Below the pieces are notes generated by a model. It saw only the letters and a list, made by a program, of their open reading frames with translations, made no database searches and was not told the origin of the DNA. Both the position numbers and the translations under genes were made by a program. Of a stretch of 64,000 bases of DNA, positions 50,601 through 62,335 are shown piece by piece. How positions within the stretch are numbered: the first letter of the stretch is position 1; each line of letters begins with the position of its first letter. Location of the stretch: positions 62,001 to 126,000 of the forward strand of contig VCJN01001754.1 in NCBI GenBank assembly GCA_006384855.1, read 5' to 3'. Source of the stretch: Tetraselmis striata. Its lineage: Eukaryota > Chlorophyta > Chlorodendrophyceae > Chlorodendrales > Chlorodendraceae.

Positions 50601-50701
50601 CACTACAAGCCGGCTGAAAGCGGGCCGCATCCCGCACCAGGCTCAACCCAAGAAAGTAAAGTAAAGTTCGCCCCGGGACATCGGCCGAAGCCGCCCCAGC
50701 A

Positions 50702-50835
50702 CTTGACCTCGTGCGCCAACTGCAGTCGTAGGTCTGGCATAGCCCATAGACCATTGCCTCATTCGAACCCCGAAGGGCTAATGCATCAACCGAGTAAACC
50801 CGGGACACGCCGGGCCGATATTGCCGGAACCCAAG
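50702..50835 (-). mobile_element. SINE body and tail fragment
   Basis: Matches the 3' two thirds of the SINE at 9623-9845; the tRNA-like head is missing. Confidence 0.75.
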
Positions 50836-50875
50836 AGGTAGGGGCACCTCCACAAATCCCGAAGCGCCGCTTAGT

Positions 50876-51262
50876 TCCCCTACCTCTTGGTCTACCTTGG
50901 GTTGAGTGGAGGAAAAGGAGAGCCGCGTCCGAAATTGCCGGGAATATGCGAGAATTTATACCGGTTACAATACGGTTCTATCACGGAACTTTAGGCGTCC
51001 TCCGTCCGTCCGTCCGTCCGTCCGTCCGTCCTCCGTCATACGCCCTTCGCGCATGAACCGTCATACGTTCGGTTTTCGCCCGTTTGATTTCACGGTACTC
51101 GTACGTGTATGGTAAGGTTCTGAATGGATGCGCGTGTATTCTAGCCCAGGCACGTCATACATCCGTCTTATCCGCCAAAATAACGCGGTACCGCAGCGCG
51201 TTTTTACTGCTGGATCAGCAGCAAGCGAGACTTGCCCTCTTTATTTATACAGCGACTATATA
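50876..51262 (+). repeat. Repeat module B, copy 2
   Basis: Direct copy of 48768-49165, including the (CCGT)n tract near 50999-51030. Confidence 0.85.
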
Positions 51263-51269
51263 CGGTAGT

Positions 51270-51710
51270 CTAAGTATATGCTGTAAAATGATGCTGTAAA
51301 AAGGGGTCGCCGCGACGGACGGGCGACGGTCGAACGACGGCGTCCGGCGTCCGGGGCCGGTACAGGCGGCGGGCATGGCGATTCGCGGCGTGCCCGCCCC
51401 GTAGACCTGACGACCGGCCCCACCTGCGCGGCCTCGTGCGGGATGCGGGCCGCCTGTAGGCGGCTTGTACTGTATTGCTGATCTTCTAGTGCTGCTTTTT
51501 GGGGGGGGGGGGGGGGGGGGTAATACAACTTTTAGCGGTGGGTTGGGTACTGGCCTTTTTGTAATGCACACCAGTAGTCAGCGGCCCGCTTTTACGCGGC
51601 TTGCAGATTTAATCCGTTTTACAAAATAATACGTCTCTTTTAAAAATAAATTACTGACGAATCTAACGCTAAAAGCAGTAATACCCGCTACCCGGAAACA
51701 ACAGTATTAC
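51270..51710 (+). repeat. Repeat module C, copy 2
   Basis: Direct copy of 50105-50600 with an internal deletion of about 50 bp. It has its own G20 tract at 51501-51520. Confidence 0.85.
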
Positions 51711-51752
51711 TACCCCGGGGCGGGGGTTCTTGGAGTTTCTGGCAGCTAAGTG

Positions 51753-51905
51753 ACTTCGTGGTTCCCTTGGCTCCTTTTTGTCTATTGGCTCCCTGTCCTC
51801 CTGTTCGACCTTGTTTTCAGGCTTAAGTATCTCTTTTGCTGGCAACCTCTCATAATTGCTCTTAGTTCTCTTTGTAGTGCGTTTTTGTGAAAGCCCCGAT
51901 GTAAA
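51753..51905 (+). repeat. Dispersed 150-bp repeat
   Basis: Second full copy of the repeat at 22246-22398. Confidence 0.8.
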
Positions 51906-52438
51906 TATATAACAGTATTACAAGATCAACACTACAAGCCGGCTGAAAGCGGCCCGCATCTATCCCGCACCAGGCTCAACCCCAAGAGGTAGGGGCACCT
52001 CCACAAATCCCCGGCGCGAAGCGCCGCTTAGTAAGGATGAATAAGCCATTATTCCTTATTATTGGGTCATTGGGTGTCACGCAGGGGGGTCCGCGGGCCC
52101 GCCGTGATACGCAATAAGGAATAAGATCTTAATAGCACACCATCGCGTGCCGCAGCTTGCGGCCCGTCGCGCTCACCACCACCGGCGTGTCGTCATCAAA
52201 GAGCGGCTGCGAACGGCCCATGTCGCGCGGGCCTACCACGCACGCGTTGTGTCAGCATCATCCCTGGCGGCGCTGTCAAGGCGCCGAGCGAGGCGGCAGG
52301 TTAGGCGGGCAGCGCCCAGGCGGCGCTAGTCACTGCCGTGTCTAGTTAGGTTTCGTTTAGGGTTCGCCGGACGCGCATAGCGTGCTCCGCCAGCGAGCTC
52401 AGTGGGCAGGCAACATCGGCGCTAGCAACGCAAGGAAG

Positions 52439-52440
<2 letters not shown>
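51906..52440. other. No supported gene
   Basis: Contains a repeat of the GGCTGAAAGCGG...CATC segment and an inverted AATAAGGAATAA/TTATTCCTTATT pair near 52028-52060 and 52110-52125. No convincing frame. Confidence 0.5.
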
Positions 52441-52487
<47 letters not shown>

Positions 52488-52505
52488 GGGGGGGGGGGGG
52501 GGGGG
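52441..52505. repeat. (GT)23 followed by G18
   Basis: Simple-sequence tract. Confidence 0.95.
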
Positions 52506-52577
52506 TGGGCGGGGGTCCGAAGCGCAGGCACGACTAGATAGACATGCGCCACAGACATCAATTAATTATTTAGAACG

Positions 52578-52822
52578 CTGATATCCAGGCTGCCGGAGCA
52601 CGTGAATAGTCCTATTGAAGTACTGTACGTCGGAAAAAGCTTCGTGTTTACGAATGTCGATGCGGTTATACGAGGCTTGCCAGAGTGGAGCACTTTTCCC
52701 AAAAGTGTTTTGTATCGTGTCCCCTCGTAAACCGAAAGGGAGCAAAAAGGTAAAATTTATGAAATTTACATATCTTCGTACGATAAAGCGTATTTTCACA
52801 TATCAGAAAAGGTTAAATCGTA
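52578..52822 (+). pseudogene. Unidentified coding remnant
   Basis: The frame reads LISRLPEHVNSPIEVLYVGK and VIRGLPEWSTFPKSVLYRVP to a TAA at 52728. It then continues in the same frame (GKIYEIYISSYDKAYFHISE) to a second stop. It is protein-like with a single internal nonsense codon and no start. Family unknown. Confidence 0.35.
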
Positions 52823-53297
52823 GCTTACGCGCAAAACATATGTGGCATTAAGTATCATTGCGTCGCGGATGCAACGCGAGGTGTACGAGGCCGGTGATGA
52901 CCGGTATTTATGCCTCTAAGATTGGGTGGTGTGATGACACGGATGAATATACTAAGATTGAGATAAATGCTCTCGGCCGCTTTGCGCGGTGTGATCGTGA
53001 TGTGTGCGCATAATGGCATGTACGTGCTTCGACGAAATGACATACCCAAGATATGTTCGTGCTGAGTTGGCATGTTTCGTAATTTTGATTGGTGTATATC
53101 ATACGGCATATCGGAAGAAGGCATTCCCACCTTACGCGCACCGTTCCCTACCTGCTGGTCGGGATGCAGTGTGGGCCAATTCTATTCTGTTCCCAGCAGA
53201 ATCTACCAGCACGATAGCCGTTCTCACCCACCGCGCACACACCCAGCACTCGCGCATATCCCTGAGCGGATAATATGTCATCGCCGCCGTACAGGTA

Positions 53298-53702
53298 GAG
53301 CAGGTACCTGTAGCAGTGTTCGACGAATTTGAAGCGCTTGTCCTGGAGGTGAGACGTCCGCCGCAGCTGTGCGTGGTTCGCCATTTTACGGTATGTTTCT
53401 CGTTCCCCTGCTATCCCTCTCCTGCAGCGCCAGCACTGCCTGCTTACAAAGGAATAGCAGGACAGGATAGGAAGTGCCTGGTCACCTAACGTGTTTTATC
53501 TGCTTCTTGGTTACGACAGGCACCGCTAGTGGTTTGGGACCTGTGTGGAGCGTGGTTTTCCGCGGTCGGGCTCGCGTGCAGCAGCGATCCCTACCGCTCC
53601 GCGGCCTGTCCGCGTTCTGATCGGCGACTTACTTGTCGCGCCAACTGCACCGCCGCCCACCTGTATGACGAGGTTCGTTGCCGCCGCCACTGTGGTTTGT
53701 GA
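53298..53702 (+). CDS. Possible two-exon gene part with Cys/His-rich end
   Basis: Exon 53298-53390 reads VEQVPVAVFDEFEALVLEV and ends at a GTATGT donor. The intron 53391-53519 has a CTAAC branch-like site and a pyrimidine-rich run before GACAG. Exon 53520-53702 keeps phase and reads APLVVWDLCGAWFSAVG, ACPRSDRRLTCRANC and DEVRCRRHCG to TGA. Cys and His spacing suggests a small zinc site. A diverged duplicate of exon and intron lies at 54278-54650 and is frameshifted. An overlapping minus-strand frame (53384-53151) also looks protein-like, so the strand is uncertain. Confidence 0.35.
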
Positions 53703-53959
53703 TGCCTGTAGCTACCAGCTTTCTGTGTCTATTGACCCGGTGCGCGTATTCGGTCGCTCGTCTCGGGCGGTGTGTTTGTAGGTCGTGTGCCGAGTCGTCG
53801 TTTCGAGCAGGTGTATGTCTCGCGCAAGTATCTGTCTGACTCTCTGTTGTCTTTGGAGGTCCTCACGAAGCTGGCTGTCTATGTTTCTGTGCTTCCCTCG
53901 CGCGTGGGATCTTCCGAGTCCGAATGTATGGATAGTTTTCGAAAATTTTAGTTTCGAGA

Positions 53960-55330
53960 ACTCGGAATTGTGAATCGATGCACATTAATCGTGCGTTCCG
54001 CATCGTCATTGTCCTCGCCATTGCATGACATGTTGTAGTATGAGAAATGGTGTCTAACAGGCTGCATAAAGAGGATATTATTGAGTCACTATTTATTGAG
54101 TCCCAATGTGAGTCAAATTCTGAGTCCCCTGTACGGTCATCTATCTAGTGACCAATTTTGATTGCCCCTGGCACGGCATGGAACTCTGCAGCTTGTTCTC
54201 TATGACCAGAAATGTGAATCGATGCACATTAATGATGTGTTCGGCATCATTATGTTCTTATAATTGCGGATTGTTTCTCTTCTTATCCCTCTCCGCCAGC
54301 GCCAGCACTGCCTGCTTAATCAGGCATACCTTGATAGGATAGGCAGCAACCTGGTTACCTACTTTGTTTTGTCTGTTTATTGGTTACAACAGGCACTGCT
54401 GTTGGTTTGGGGACCTGTGTGGAGCGTGGTCTGGGCCCGTGTGCAGCAGTGATCGAGCGCGCGTGCATCAGCAGTCCCTCCACTGCGGCGTATCGTCTCT
54501 CTGATCGGCATCAATACTGTTGCGCGGACTGCCCCGCCACACCTGAGGTCCGTTATTGCCGCCACTATGTTGATGCCTGTTGCCACCGGCTTGCTCTGTC
54601 CTTTCATCCGGTCTGCGTATTGGGTCACTTGTCTTGGGCGCTGTGTTTGTAGGTCATGTTCCAACAACATGTTAGGTTCCAGACATGCGCAACTGTCTGT
54701 CTGTCTCCCTTTTTGTTTCTTTTTTGTCTTTAGAGGTCCTCACGGAGCTGTCTGTTTCTATTTTTGTGCCTCACTCGCGCGCAGTATCTTCTGAGTCAGA
54801 GTATATATGTATATGGTTATTTATTTGGAATTTTAATTGCCTGTGGTAGGGCACCGAATGCTGCAACTCTGTTTTATAAAAACATGATGCGCATCATAGG
54901 ACTGCATCATCATTGTCCTCGTTGTTGCGTGACATGTTTTAGTATGACAAATGATGTCAATGAAGATTTATGAAAGTGGATAATATTTATTGTCGAAATT
55001 TATGTTAATGAAAATGTTGAGTCGACTATATGGTCACATATTGGGCACTGGACGTTGTAAGTAGTTCTCTTTTACCACAGATGTTAATCAATGCCCTTTA
55101 CTCGTGTGTTCAGCATCGTCATTGTCCTCGGCGTTGCGTGACATGCTGTAGTATGGAAGGTAATGTATGTATGTACTTGTATAAAAGTGGATAGTTTTGA
55201 GTCAGAAATTATGTGTATGATAAATTGGACAATGTGCATCCACGTCATTAGTGTGATAAGTTCATAACGCATACAACTTAGGTTTACATCATGAGTAAAG
55301 TTTAGCATGGAGTACTCGATCTAATTATGT
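53960..55330. repeat. Diverged tandem duplications
   Basis: A segment with GTGAATCGATGCACATTAAT...GCGTGACATGTTGTAGTATG recurs near 53973, 54213, 54890 and 55085. The exon-bearing piece at 53396-53790 recurs at 54278-54660. Divergence is moderate, so the array is older than the next one. Confidence 0.7.
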
Positions 55331-55344
55331 GGTTTTGTGATCTG

Positions 55345-56740
55345 TGCAGGAGGAGATGGCTGCCAACACGGTGGAGAAAATGAAATTTATCAGCTGACAT
55401 ATTGACTCGGGCTGAAAGGCCGGGATTGCCTCGGGGCTGTGTCCCACACAGTCACCGGAAAATCCTAGAACATCGTACATCGTCCTCAGCTGTGTTTGCC
55501 CTTGGGAAAGGCACGCAGTCTGTTGTAGTACTAGTAGTTTTGCCGTTTCAGCCCGGTAAACACTACTGTACACCTTATTCCCTGCCCGGGTCAAAAGGCC
55601 GCAACTCCTGGACGTCGTGCACCCAGTAGTCCCGCATTAGTGCACGCGGTTTGCAGTGGTGTGTGTGTGTTGCCTGCACTCCGAAGCCTGGACTGGCCTG
55701 CGACTGGCTTATGGCCAAGCAAAAAATCCAAACCTCGCAAAAAGTTGACCAAAGCTGACCAAAGTTGAAGCCTGGACTGGCTTGCTCCGGCATTGCGCCT
55801 AGCAAAAAATCCACATTTGACCAAAAGCTGACCAAATATGATGAAAGGCGAATTCGACGGATTGGAACATACATCAGGCATATATATGTCTTTCTGGCAG
55901 ATTGAAACTGATTTGAATTTGTTTTGCGTGCCGTCATGGTCCTCCATTCTGTTCATAATTATTGTCTATTGACATAGCCGACACATCATGGGAAGACATG
56001 GTTTGCAGAGCGTTAATCCAAATATGCAGAATTTGAATGCAATAGGAGGAGATGGCTAACACAGTGGAGAAAATGAAATTTATCAGCTGACATATTGACT
56101 CGGGCTGAAAGGCCGGGATTGCCTCGGGGCTGTGTCCCACACAGTCACCGGAAAATCCTAGAACATCGTACATCGTCCTCAGCTGTGTTTGCCCTTGGGA
56201 AAGGCACGCAGTCTGTTGTAGTACTAGTAGTTTTGCCGTTTCAGCCCGGTAAACACTACTGTACACCTTATTCCCTGCCCGGGTCAAAAGGCCGCAACTC
56301 CTGGACGTCGTGCACCCAGTAGTCCCGCATTAGTGCACGCGGTTTGCAGTGGTGTGTGTGTGTGTTGCCTGCACTCCGAAGCCTGGACTGGCCTGCGACT
56401 GGCTTATGGCCAAGCAAAAAATCCAAACCTCGCAAAAAGTTGACCAAAGCTGACCAAAGTTGAAGCCTGGACTGGCTTGCTCCGGCATTGCGCCTAGCAA
56501 AAAATCCACATTTGACCAAAAGCTGACCAAATATGATGAAAGGCAAATTCGACGGATTGGAACATACATCAGGCATATATGTCTTTCAAGCAGATTGAAA
56601 TTGATTTTAATTTGTTTTGCGTGCCGTCATGGTCCTCCATTCTGTTCATAATTATTGTCTATTGACATAGCCGACACATCATTTGACGACATGGTTTGCA
56701 GAGCGTTAATCGAAATATACAGAATTTGAATGCAATAGGA
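55345..56740. repeat. Tandem duplication, offset 693 bp
   Basis: 55345-56030 matches 56043-56740 nearly base for base. Each unit contains two copies of an 80-bp motif (CCTGGACTGGCTTGC...AAGCTGACCAAA). Confidence 0.9.
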
Positions 56741-57238
56741 GGAGTAATATGACAAAACATTATTCAGAGGTATGCTTGTATCCCCTTGCTGAGGCACCGC
56801 ATTGATATATAATTTGACCCTCATACAGAAACATACCACTTCAATGGGTTTACCTTGCAATGAAGTGCGCATACGTGATATGCTAGTTCATACAGCTCAT
56901 AACCATTTGCAAATAATGGAATGTACAACCATGCAGCACGTGCACATGTATATGTAAAGATTGTGTTCATGTTTAAGAGAAGAAAGAAATTCCTGCACTG
57001 GCTGGACTGGCTATGGCATAGGGCCTAGGAAAAATCCAGAGTTGATCCACATCTGATCCGAAGTAGGTTTACCAAAGCTGAAGTCTGGACTGGCTTGCTC
57101 TGGCATTGCGCCAAGCAAAAAATCCACATCTGACCGAAAGCTGACCAATATGTTATTCCCACCCGGGTGACAAGGGCACAACAACTAATGGACGCCGTGC
57201 ACCTAGTTTTCCCGCATTCTTGTCCGCGGTTTGCAATG

Positions 57239-57311
57239 GTGTGTGTGCGCGTATGTGTGGGTGTGGGTGGGTGTGCGTGTGTGTGTGTGTGGGGGGGGGG
57301 GGGGGGTGCGT

Positions 57312-57385
<74 letters not shown>
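57239..57385. repeat. (GT)n microsatellite with G tract
   Basis: Mostly GT, interrupted by a run of about 16 G near 57291-57306. Confidence 0.95.
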
Positions 57386-58278
57386 GCCTGAACTCCGGAG
57401 CCTGGACTGGCTTGCTATGGCATAGGGCCAAGCAAAACATCCGAATTCGACCCAAAGCTGACCAAAGTTGAAGCCTGGACTGGCTTGCTCTGGCATTTCG
57501 CCAAGCAAAAAAAACCAAAGTTGACCGAAAGCTGACCAAATACAACAAAAGGCAAATGAGAAAAAATTCGACGGATTGGAACATACACCAGGCATATGTA
57601 TTTCTGGGCAGATTGTAATTAAACTCAATCCGTTATGCGTACCGTCACGGTCCTCCATTCTCTTCATAATTATTTTTTATTGACATAATCTATTGACATA
57701 GATTATGGGAAGACATGCTTTGCAGAGCATTCATCCAAATATTATACAGAATTTGAATGCAATAAACATCGGAGTACTATGACAAGTCGTTTTTCACAGA
57801 TTGTAGATATGCTTGTATCCCCTTGCTGTGGCACTGCTTTCATATCTAATTTGACCCTCGTACAGAAACATATGACTTCAATGGGTTTTCCTTGCAATCA
57901 ATTGCGCATATGTGATATGCTATTTCATACAGCTCATCACCATTTGCAAAAAATGGAATGTACAACTATGCAGCACGTGTGCATGTATATGTAAAGATTG
58001 TGCTCATGTTCGCTCAAGAGAAGAAAGAAATTCCTGCACTGGCTGGACTAGGTATGACATCAGGCGAAGGAAAAATCCAAAGTTGATCCGCAGCTGATCC
58101 GAAGTAGGTTTATCAAAGCTGAAACCTGGACTGGCTTGCTCCGGCATTGCGCAAAGCAAAAAATCAGCATCGGACGGAAAGCTGACCAAATATGTTATTC
58201 CCCACCCGGGTAAAAGGCCGCAGCAACTGATCGCCGTGCACCCAGCTGTCCGCATTTTTGCCCGTGGTTTGCAGTCAG

Positions 58279-58279
58279 T

Positions 58280-58337
<58 letters not shown>

Positions 58338-58367
58338 CGTGCGTGCGCGTGCGCGTGCGTGTGTGCG

Positions 58368-58433
<66 letters not shown>

Positions 58434-58436
58434 TGC

Positions 58437-58485
<49 letters not shown>

Positions 58486-58520
58486 CGTGTGTGTGTATGT
58501 GTATGCGTGTGCGTGTGTGT
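58279..58520. repeat. (GT)n microsatellite, about 240 bp
   Basis: Long alternating purine-pyrimidine tract with GCGT interruptions, a potential Z-DNA former. Confidence 0.95.
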
Positions 58521-58680
58521 TACATGCACTCCGAAGCCTGGACTGGCTTGCTATGGCATTGCGCCAAGTAAAAATCCGAAATTGATCCAAAGCTGACCAA
58601 AGCTGACCAAATTCTAAGCTTGGACGGGCTTGCTTCAAGAAAAAAATCCTAAGTTGACCGGAAGCCAGTCCATATCACCA

Positions 58681-59555
58681 CTCTGTCCACTCCTCAGAGA
58701 CATGTGCAGCGGCCTCCACAAGAGCGGCGAAGGCACGGCACAAGGAACGGGAGCGAAGCGTACGCCTACTCGCCGTGCGCTCCCTCCGACTTCTTTCACT
58801 TTAAATATACTTGGTTCACCAAAAATTGCTGTGGCAATAGTGCATATAGACCATGAGCAAATGCTGCCTTGTGCCAAATATATCAATAATGTTTTGCGTT
58901 GATGGCCATTGAGTGTAGGACTAAAAGCCTGCAAAAATGGCATTCTTTGAACATTTCATATTCGTAGGAATTCTTGTCTTAAAATTCCGTGTGCGCAAAA
59001 TTTGGATATTTCTTTAACTAGAAAAACCCATTCCCGAATCCATCTTATCGAACGTGCAATCATGTCTCTCAAGAGTGGGTAGACTGGAGAATTGGACATT
59101 ATGCAGAATTTGCACGGGCATGTAATTTGGAGCGAAGAGTAACGAATGCAACGTCGAGTGCCATTGTATTTGCGAATTTCTATTGCACTTTTAAGAGCGA
59201 TTGATGCCGCACTATCAAGTTCGCATTACATCGTACGCATACTGCGCCCGCGCTGGCTGTGAAACTGCACTTCGCATATTCTGTTAATTGGAAAAGGTAA
59301 TTCCGGTATAATGTCGTTTGTATAACAACTACTATCCGTGGGCAGCACAATCTGCCTGACAATTATTTCAGGAGTGAGGACACGTGATGTTCTCTATATT
59401 TCCGTGCAACCTTCATTGACATTGGGACCTTTCAATTGACAGATAGATGACACGGTCGGCCCGCACCCGCCCGAATTCCCGTCGAAATTTCGCGCCCCAG
59501 TTGCCGTCGATTTCTAACCGGCAAACAAGCGCGGCCGGTTGTTCTCTGTTGTTCA
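58681..59555. other. No supported gene
   Basis: Mixed-composition DNA. I looked on both strands and see no motif or open frame worth naming. Confidence 0.5.
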
Positions 59556-59559
59556 GCGT

Positions 59560-59755
59560 TCTCTTTTGGGGTCACATGACCCCAGGATCATTTCTGAGAA
59601 ATAATTCTGTATGAACTGAGAAATATTGAATTATTTCTCAGTACTCGTACTCGCGGCGTTGTTCCGAGAAATTTAAAATTTATTTCTCAGTTCTTACAAG
59701 TACGGCGCTGCGCGTCCGGGTCTGGATGTATCATCTGAGAAATATACTATTTTAG
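59560..59755. repeat. Cluster of palindromes
   Basis: Includes GGGGTCA-CA-TGACCCC, CTGAGAAATA-TTGAA-TTATTTCTCAG and further GAGAAAT/ATTTCTC pairs. Possibly a small foldback element. Confidence 0.6.
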
Positions 59756-59844
59756 CTAACACGCTGTATGTAAAGTTTGCAAATATTTCCCGAAACTTCG
59801 CATAGTCGCCTGGGCTGCGCGCGCGGACATAAGGCCGTATTATA

Positions 59845-60416
59845 TTGTTCGCGTCGCCATTCCCTGCGCGGGCCGGCACTGTTATATCCGGAACAGCTAG
59901 TATATCCGAGCGATCTAATCAATGGTACTACGGTAGCTGCATTGCTAATCTACCATCAACAGTGCAGGCACCGGCGCAACGGTATGGGATTGCAGTTGAA
60001 TATGTTATTACTTATACACAAGTGATTGGCGGTTGTCAGAAGAGGTTACCCCCTCTCTCGCTACCGGGAATGATATTACTGACACACGAGCCGATGCACC
60101 CGTAGCTTTTAACTTAGTGCGCTTCCTGCGGTTAAACACCTTGGTGTACAATGTTACATGGCAACTATGGCTGCCCTTTTTGTCCTCAGGTATGACTACG
60201 CACGAGACGGTGAATCAGGTTACCCTCGTTTTAACAGAAACGTACCTATCACCCAGAGCACTGGATTGAGCGGCGAGAGAGCCCAGTCGCGCCAAGTCGC
60301 AGCATTAATTGTGGCGGCGGCCTGCGTTCTCGCGCGACGGGCTTTACGGGCAGAGGTCTTTGTTCCCTTGCCGCGCTTTGGAATCGAATCCACCAGTGAG
60401 CACGCCCAATCCTAGA
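59845..60416 (+). pseudogene. Unidentified coding remnants in shifting frames
   Basis: Successive frames read ERSNQWYYGSCIANLPSTVQ, then LVRFLRLNTLVYNVTWQLWL, then YDYARDGESGYPRFNRNV after an acceptor-like TTTTTGTCCTCAG near 60190. Each looks like protein, but none has a recognisable domain. It could be exons of one gene or a decayed gene. Confidence 0.3.
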
Positions 60417-60420
60417 GGGC

Positions 60421-61620
60421 ATGGCCAGCCTTCAGGTTAAGGTCCCCGATTCCTGCCCCCAAACTCCACGCAGGTCAGGGCTGCCGAGCCTCGCTGGACA
60501 TGGACGCTACCATGACGGCTTGTCTAGGTTGCTTAGACGCTCAGCACCAGCCCGATACATAGGTGAGACATGGGCGGCCGCCATGGCACGGCAACAAGAG
60601 CATTATCGAACTACCGACTTCTAGCTAGGGCAGCGCTACGATAACAGTCACGCGAGCTCGAGAGATGACGGGCGGCAGGGATCGGAAACGCGTTCTGCGC
60701 GGTATGGAGGGTGTGAGTTGACGATGACTCCGCAGACATTGTGCTGTTGCGCCGTTGCTGCCTTCAACAGTATCTATACATCCCAGGCTCTATCTTAATT
60801 ACATGAGCAGCAGAAGGCGATAAAGGCTCTATCTGCCCAGCATTCCAGCAGCGACGAATCCATACATCTATCCCCGTATGTGTAATCCTTAGTAAGTATC
60901 TCATGACGGTAGCGACCATGTTATCTACCGTAGTTCTAGATGCTATTAGGGATTTGACGTTAAGATTAGATGCTATCTACCATGTTATCTACTGTAGTTC
61001 TAGATGTTATTAGGGATTTGACGTTAAGATTAGATGCTCGGAACTCGTCTTACCTTCTGGTACTAGCCCCTCGATATGTTGCTTCGGTCAGGTTCGAGGC
61101 AAGGATCTGACGGCAGCTGAGCGCGCTGCCAATATCCGTATAAACTAATTCAGCATCCCACGGTCTGAACTGTACGGCGGGCTTCTATTTCATATCCTTG
61201 GCGCGCGATGATTGGCCAATGCCAGGTAATTCGGCGAATTAGCACTCGAATTAGTACCCGTACTAAAAACTCGCCGAAATGGCGGCATGTCAGCCCTCGC
61301 TGGGGTGAATTAGTACACGAATTAGTACCCATACGTATCGTGGCAGCCTGTACAGGGGCGTTATTAGCCGAATTAGTACCCGTACGCTGAGTTGTATGTC
61401 GCGACGGCTGCGCCGGAACACCCCCCATCACCCCAGGGATTACCCTAGATTACCAGCCTAGCCTGGGGTGGTCGCTCAGTATTAGTACAGGTGTACATTA
61501 TTTAGTTCATTCCTTACTGACTGCGCGGAAACGTACATTCCCGGTGAGCGAAATGGACGGCGGTCAACGCATTTCAGAGGGCGCCCACTCCATCGGACGG
61601 CTCATCTTGATCTAATACGG
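60421..61620. other. No supported gene; short tandem repeats
   Basis: Contains an almost exact 64-bp tandem duplication (60915-61042) and a set of CGAATTAGTACCCGTAC-type repeats at 61230-61390. No convincing frame. Confidence 0.6.
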
Positions 61621-61788
61621 GATGGTGTCCCGGCCTCCCGCCACCGCCACTCGCGTGGGGGATCTTGCGAACGTCAGCTCCCGGCGGCCGCCCATCCCTC
61701 CCGCCTTGGGCTCCCCCAAGCAACACCCGCAGCCTCGCTTAAGCAAATGCAATGACGGCAGCACCCCTCTTTTCACGCAGCAAAGAAC

Positions 61789-62181
61789 ATGCCGGCTCAG
61801 TCCAAGGCTGCAACGGCGGCGTTCAGTCGCACGGAAGCCGCCGCTGTCGCCGAGCGGCAGGACTTTTTCGCAAACGCCCTGGCGCCCGTTGCTGTCCTCG
61901 CCAGTCGCCGCCACCAAGGCAGACTCGCATCCGTGCTTAGCCGGGGCCTCGTCAGAAGCAGGGGGGGGGGGGGGGGGGCGAGTGGAGTCGGTTCGGCGGC
62001 TAGCGGTGCGGCTGCCCGCGCGGGCGCGGGTGCGCGGAATGGCGCGGAAGCAACACTAGTCCCTTTCCCCCTCCCCCGGCCTCTAGCTGAGGTACCGCGG
62101 CCCCGACCGCCACCTCCTCATTCGTCCTTCCCGCGCGCCATTGGAGCGTGCCGCGGCGGTGATAGCATGGCCGTCAGGTAG
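61789..62181 (+). CDS. Hypothetical Ala/Gly-rich 130-aa protein
   Basis: ATG 61789 follows an acceptor-like TTTTCACGCAG eight bases upstream; 130 codons to TAG. Residues 1-55 are helical (AATAAFSRTEAAAVAERQDF). A Gly run encoded by an 18-G tract (61961-61978) and a Pro/Arg-rich end follow. No domain. The G tract makes the frame fragile. Confidence 0.35.
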   Translation: MPAQSKAATAAFSRTEAAAVAERQDFFANALAPVAVLASRRHQGRLASVLSRGLVRSRGGGGGASGVGSAASGAAARAGAGARNGAEATLVPFPLPRPLAEVPRPRPPPPHSSFPRAIGACRGGDSMAVR

Positions 62182-62335
62182 GGAGTGCGATGCGCATTGC
62201 CACGCCGTAAGCGACTACTTGTGCAGGTAGCCGGTAACAACGAGCGTTCGTGAATAAGGGAGAGCAGTAGCAATAGCGACTAAGCCTCTAAATCCGGCAT
62301 AGCACGGCGGTAATACCGGTACCCGCCGTGTATCT

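Larger units (their letters stand above)
56741..58680. repeat. Older higher-order repeat units with GT arrays
   Basis: 56741-57150 and 57600-58200 are diverged copies of each other and carry the 80-bp motif of the previous array. They are separated by long (GT)n tracts. No gene. Confidence 0.8.

Noticed and set aside
52855..53384. Minus-strand gene starting at 53384 with a possible intron
   Set aside because: The frame looks protein-like, but the plus strand has better splice signals and a duplicated exon. Not called as a gene, though not excluded.
57239..58520. Cys/Val and His/Thr repeat proteins in the GT arrays
   Set aside because: They are translations of simple (GT)n sequence with no other coding signal.
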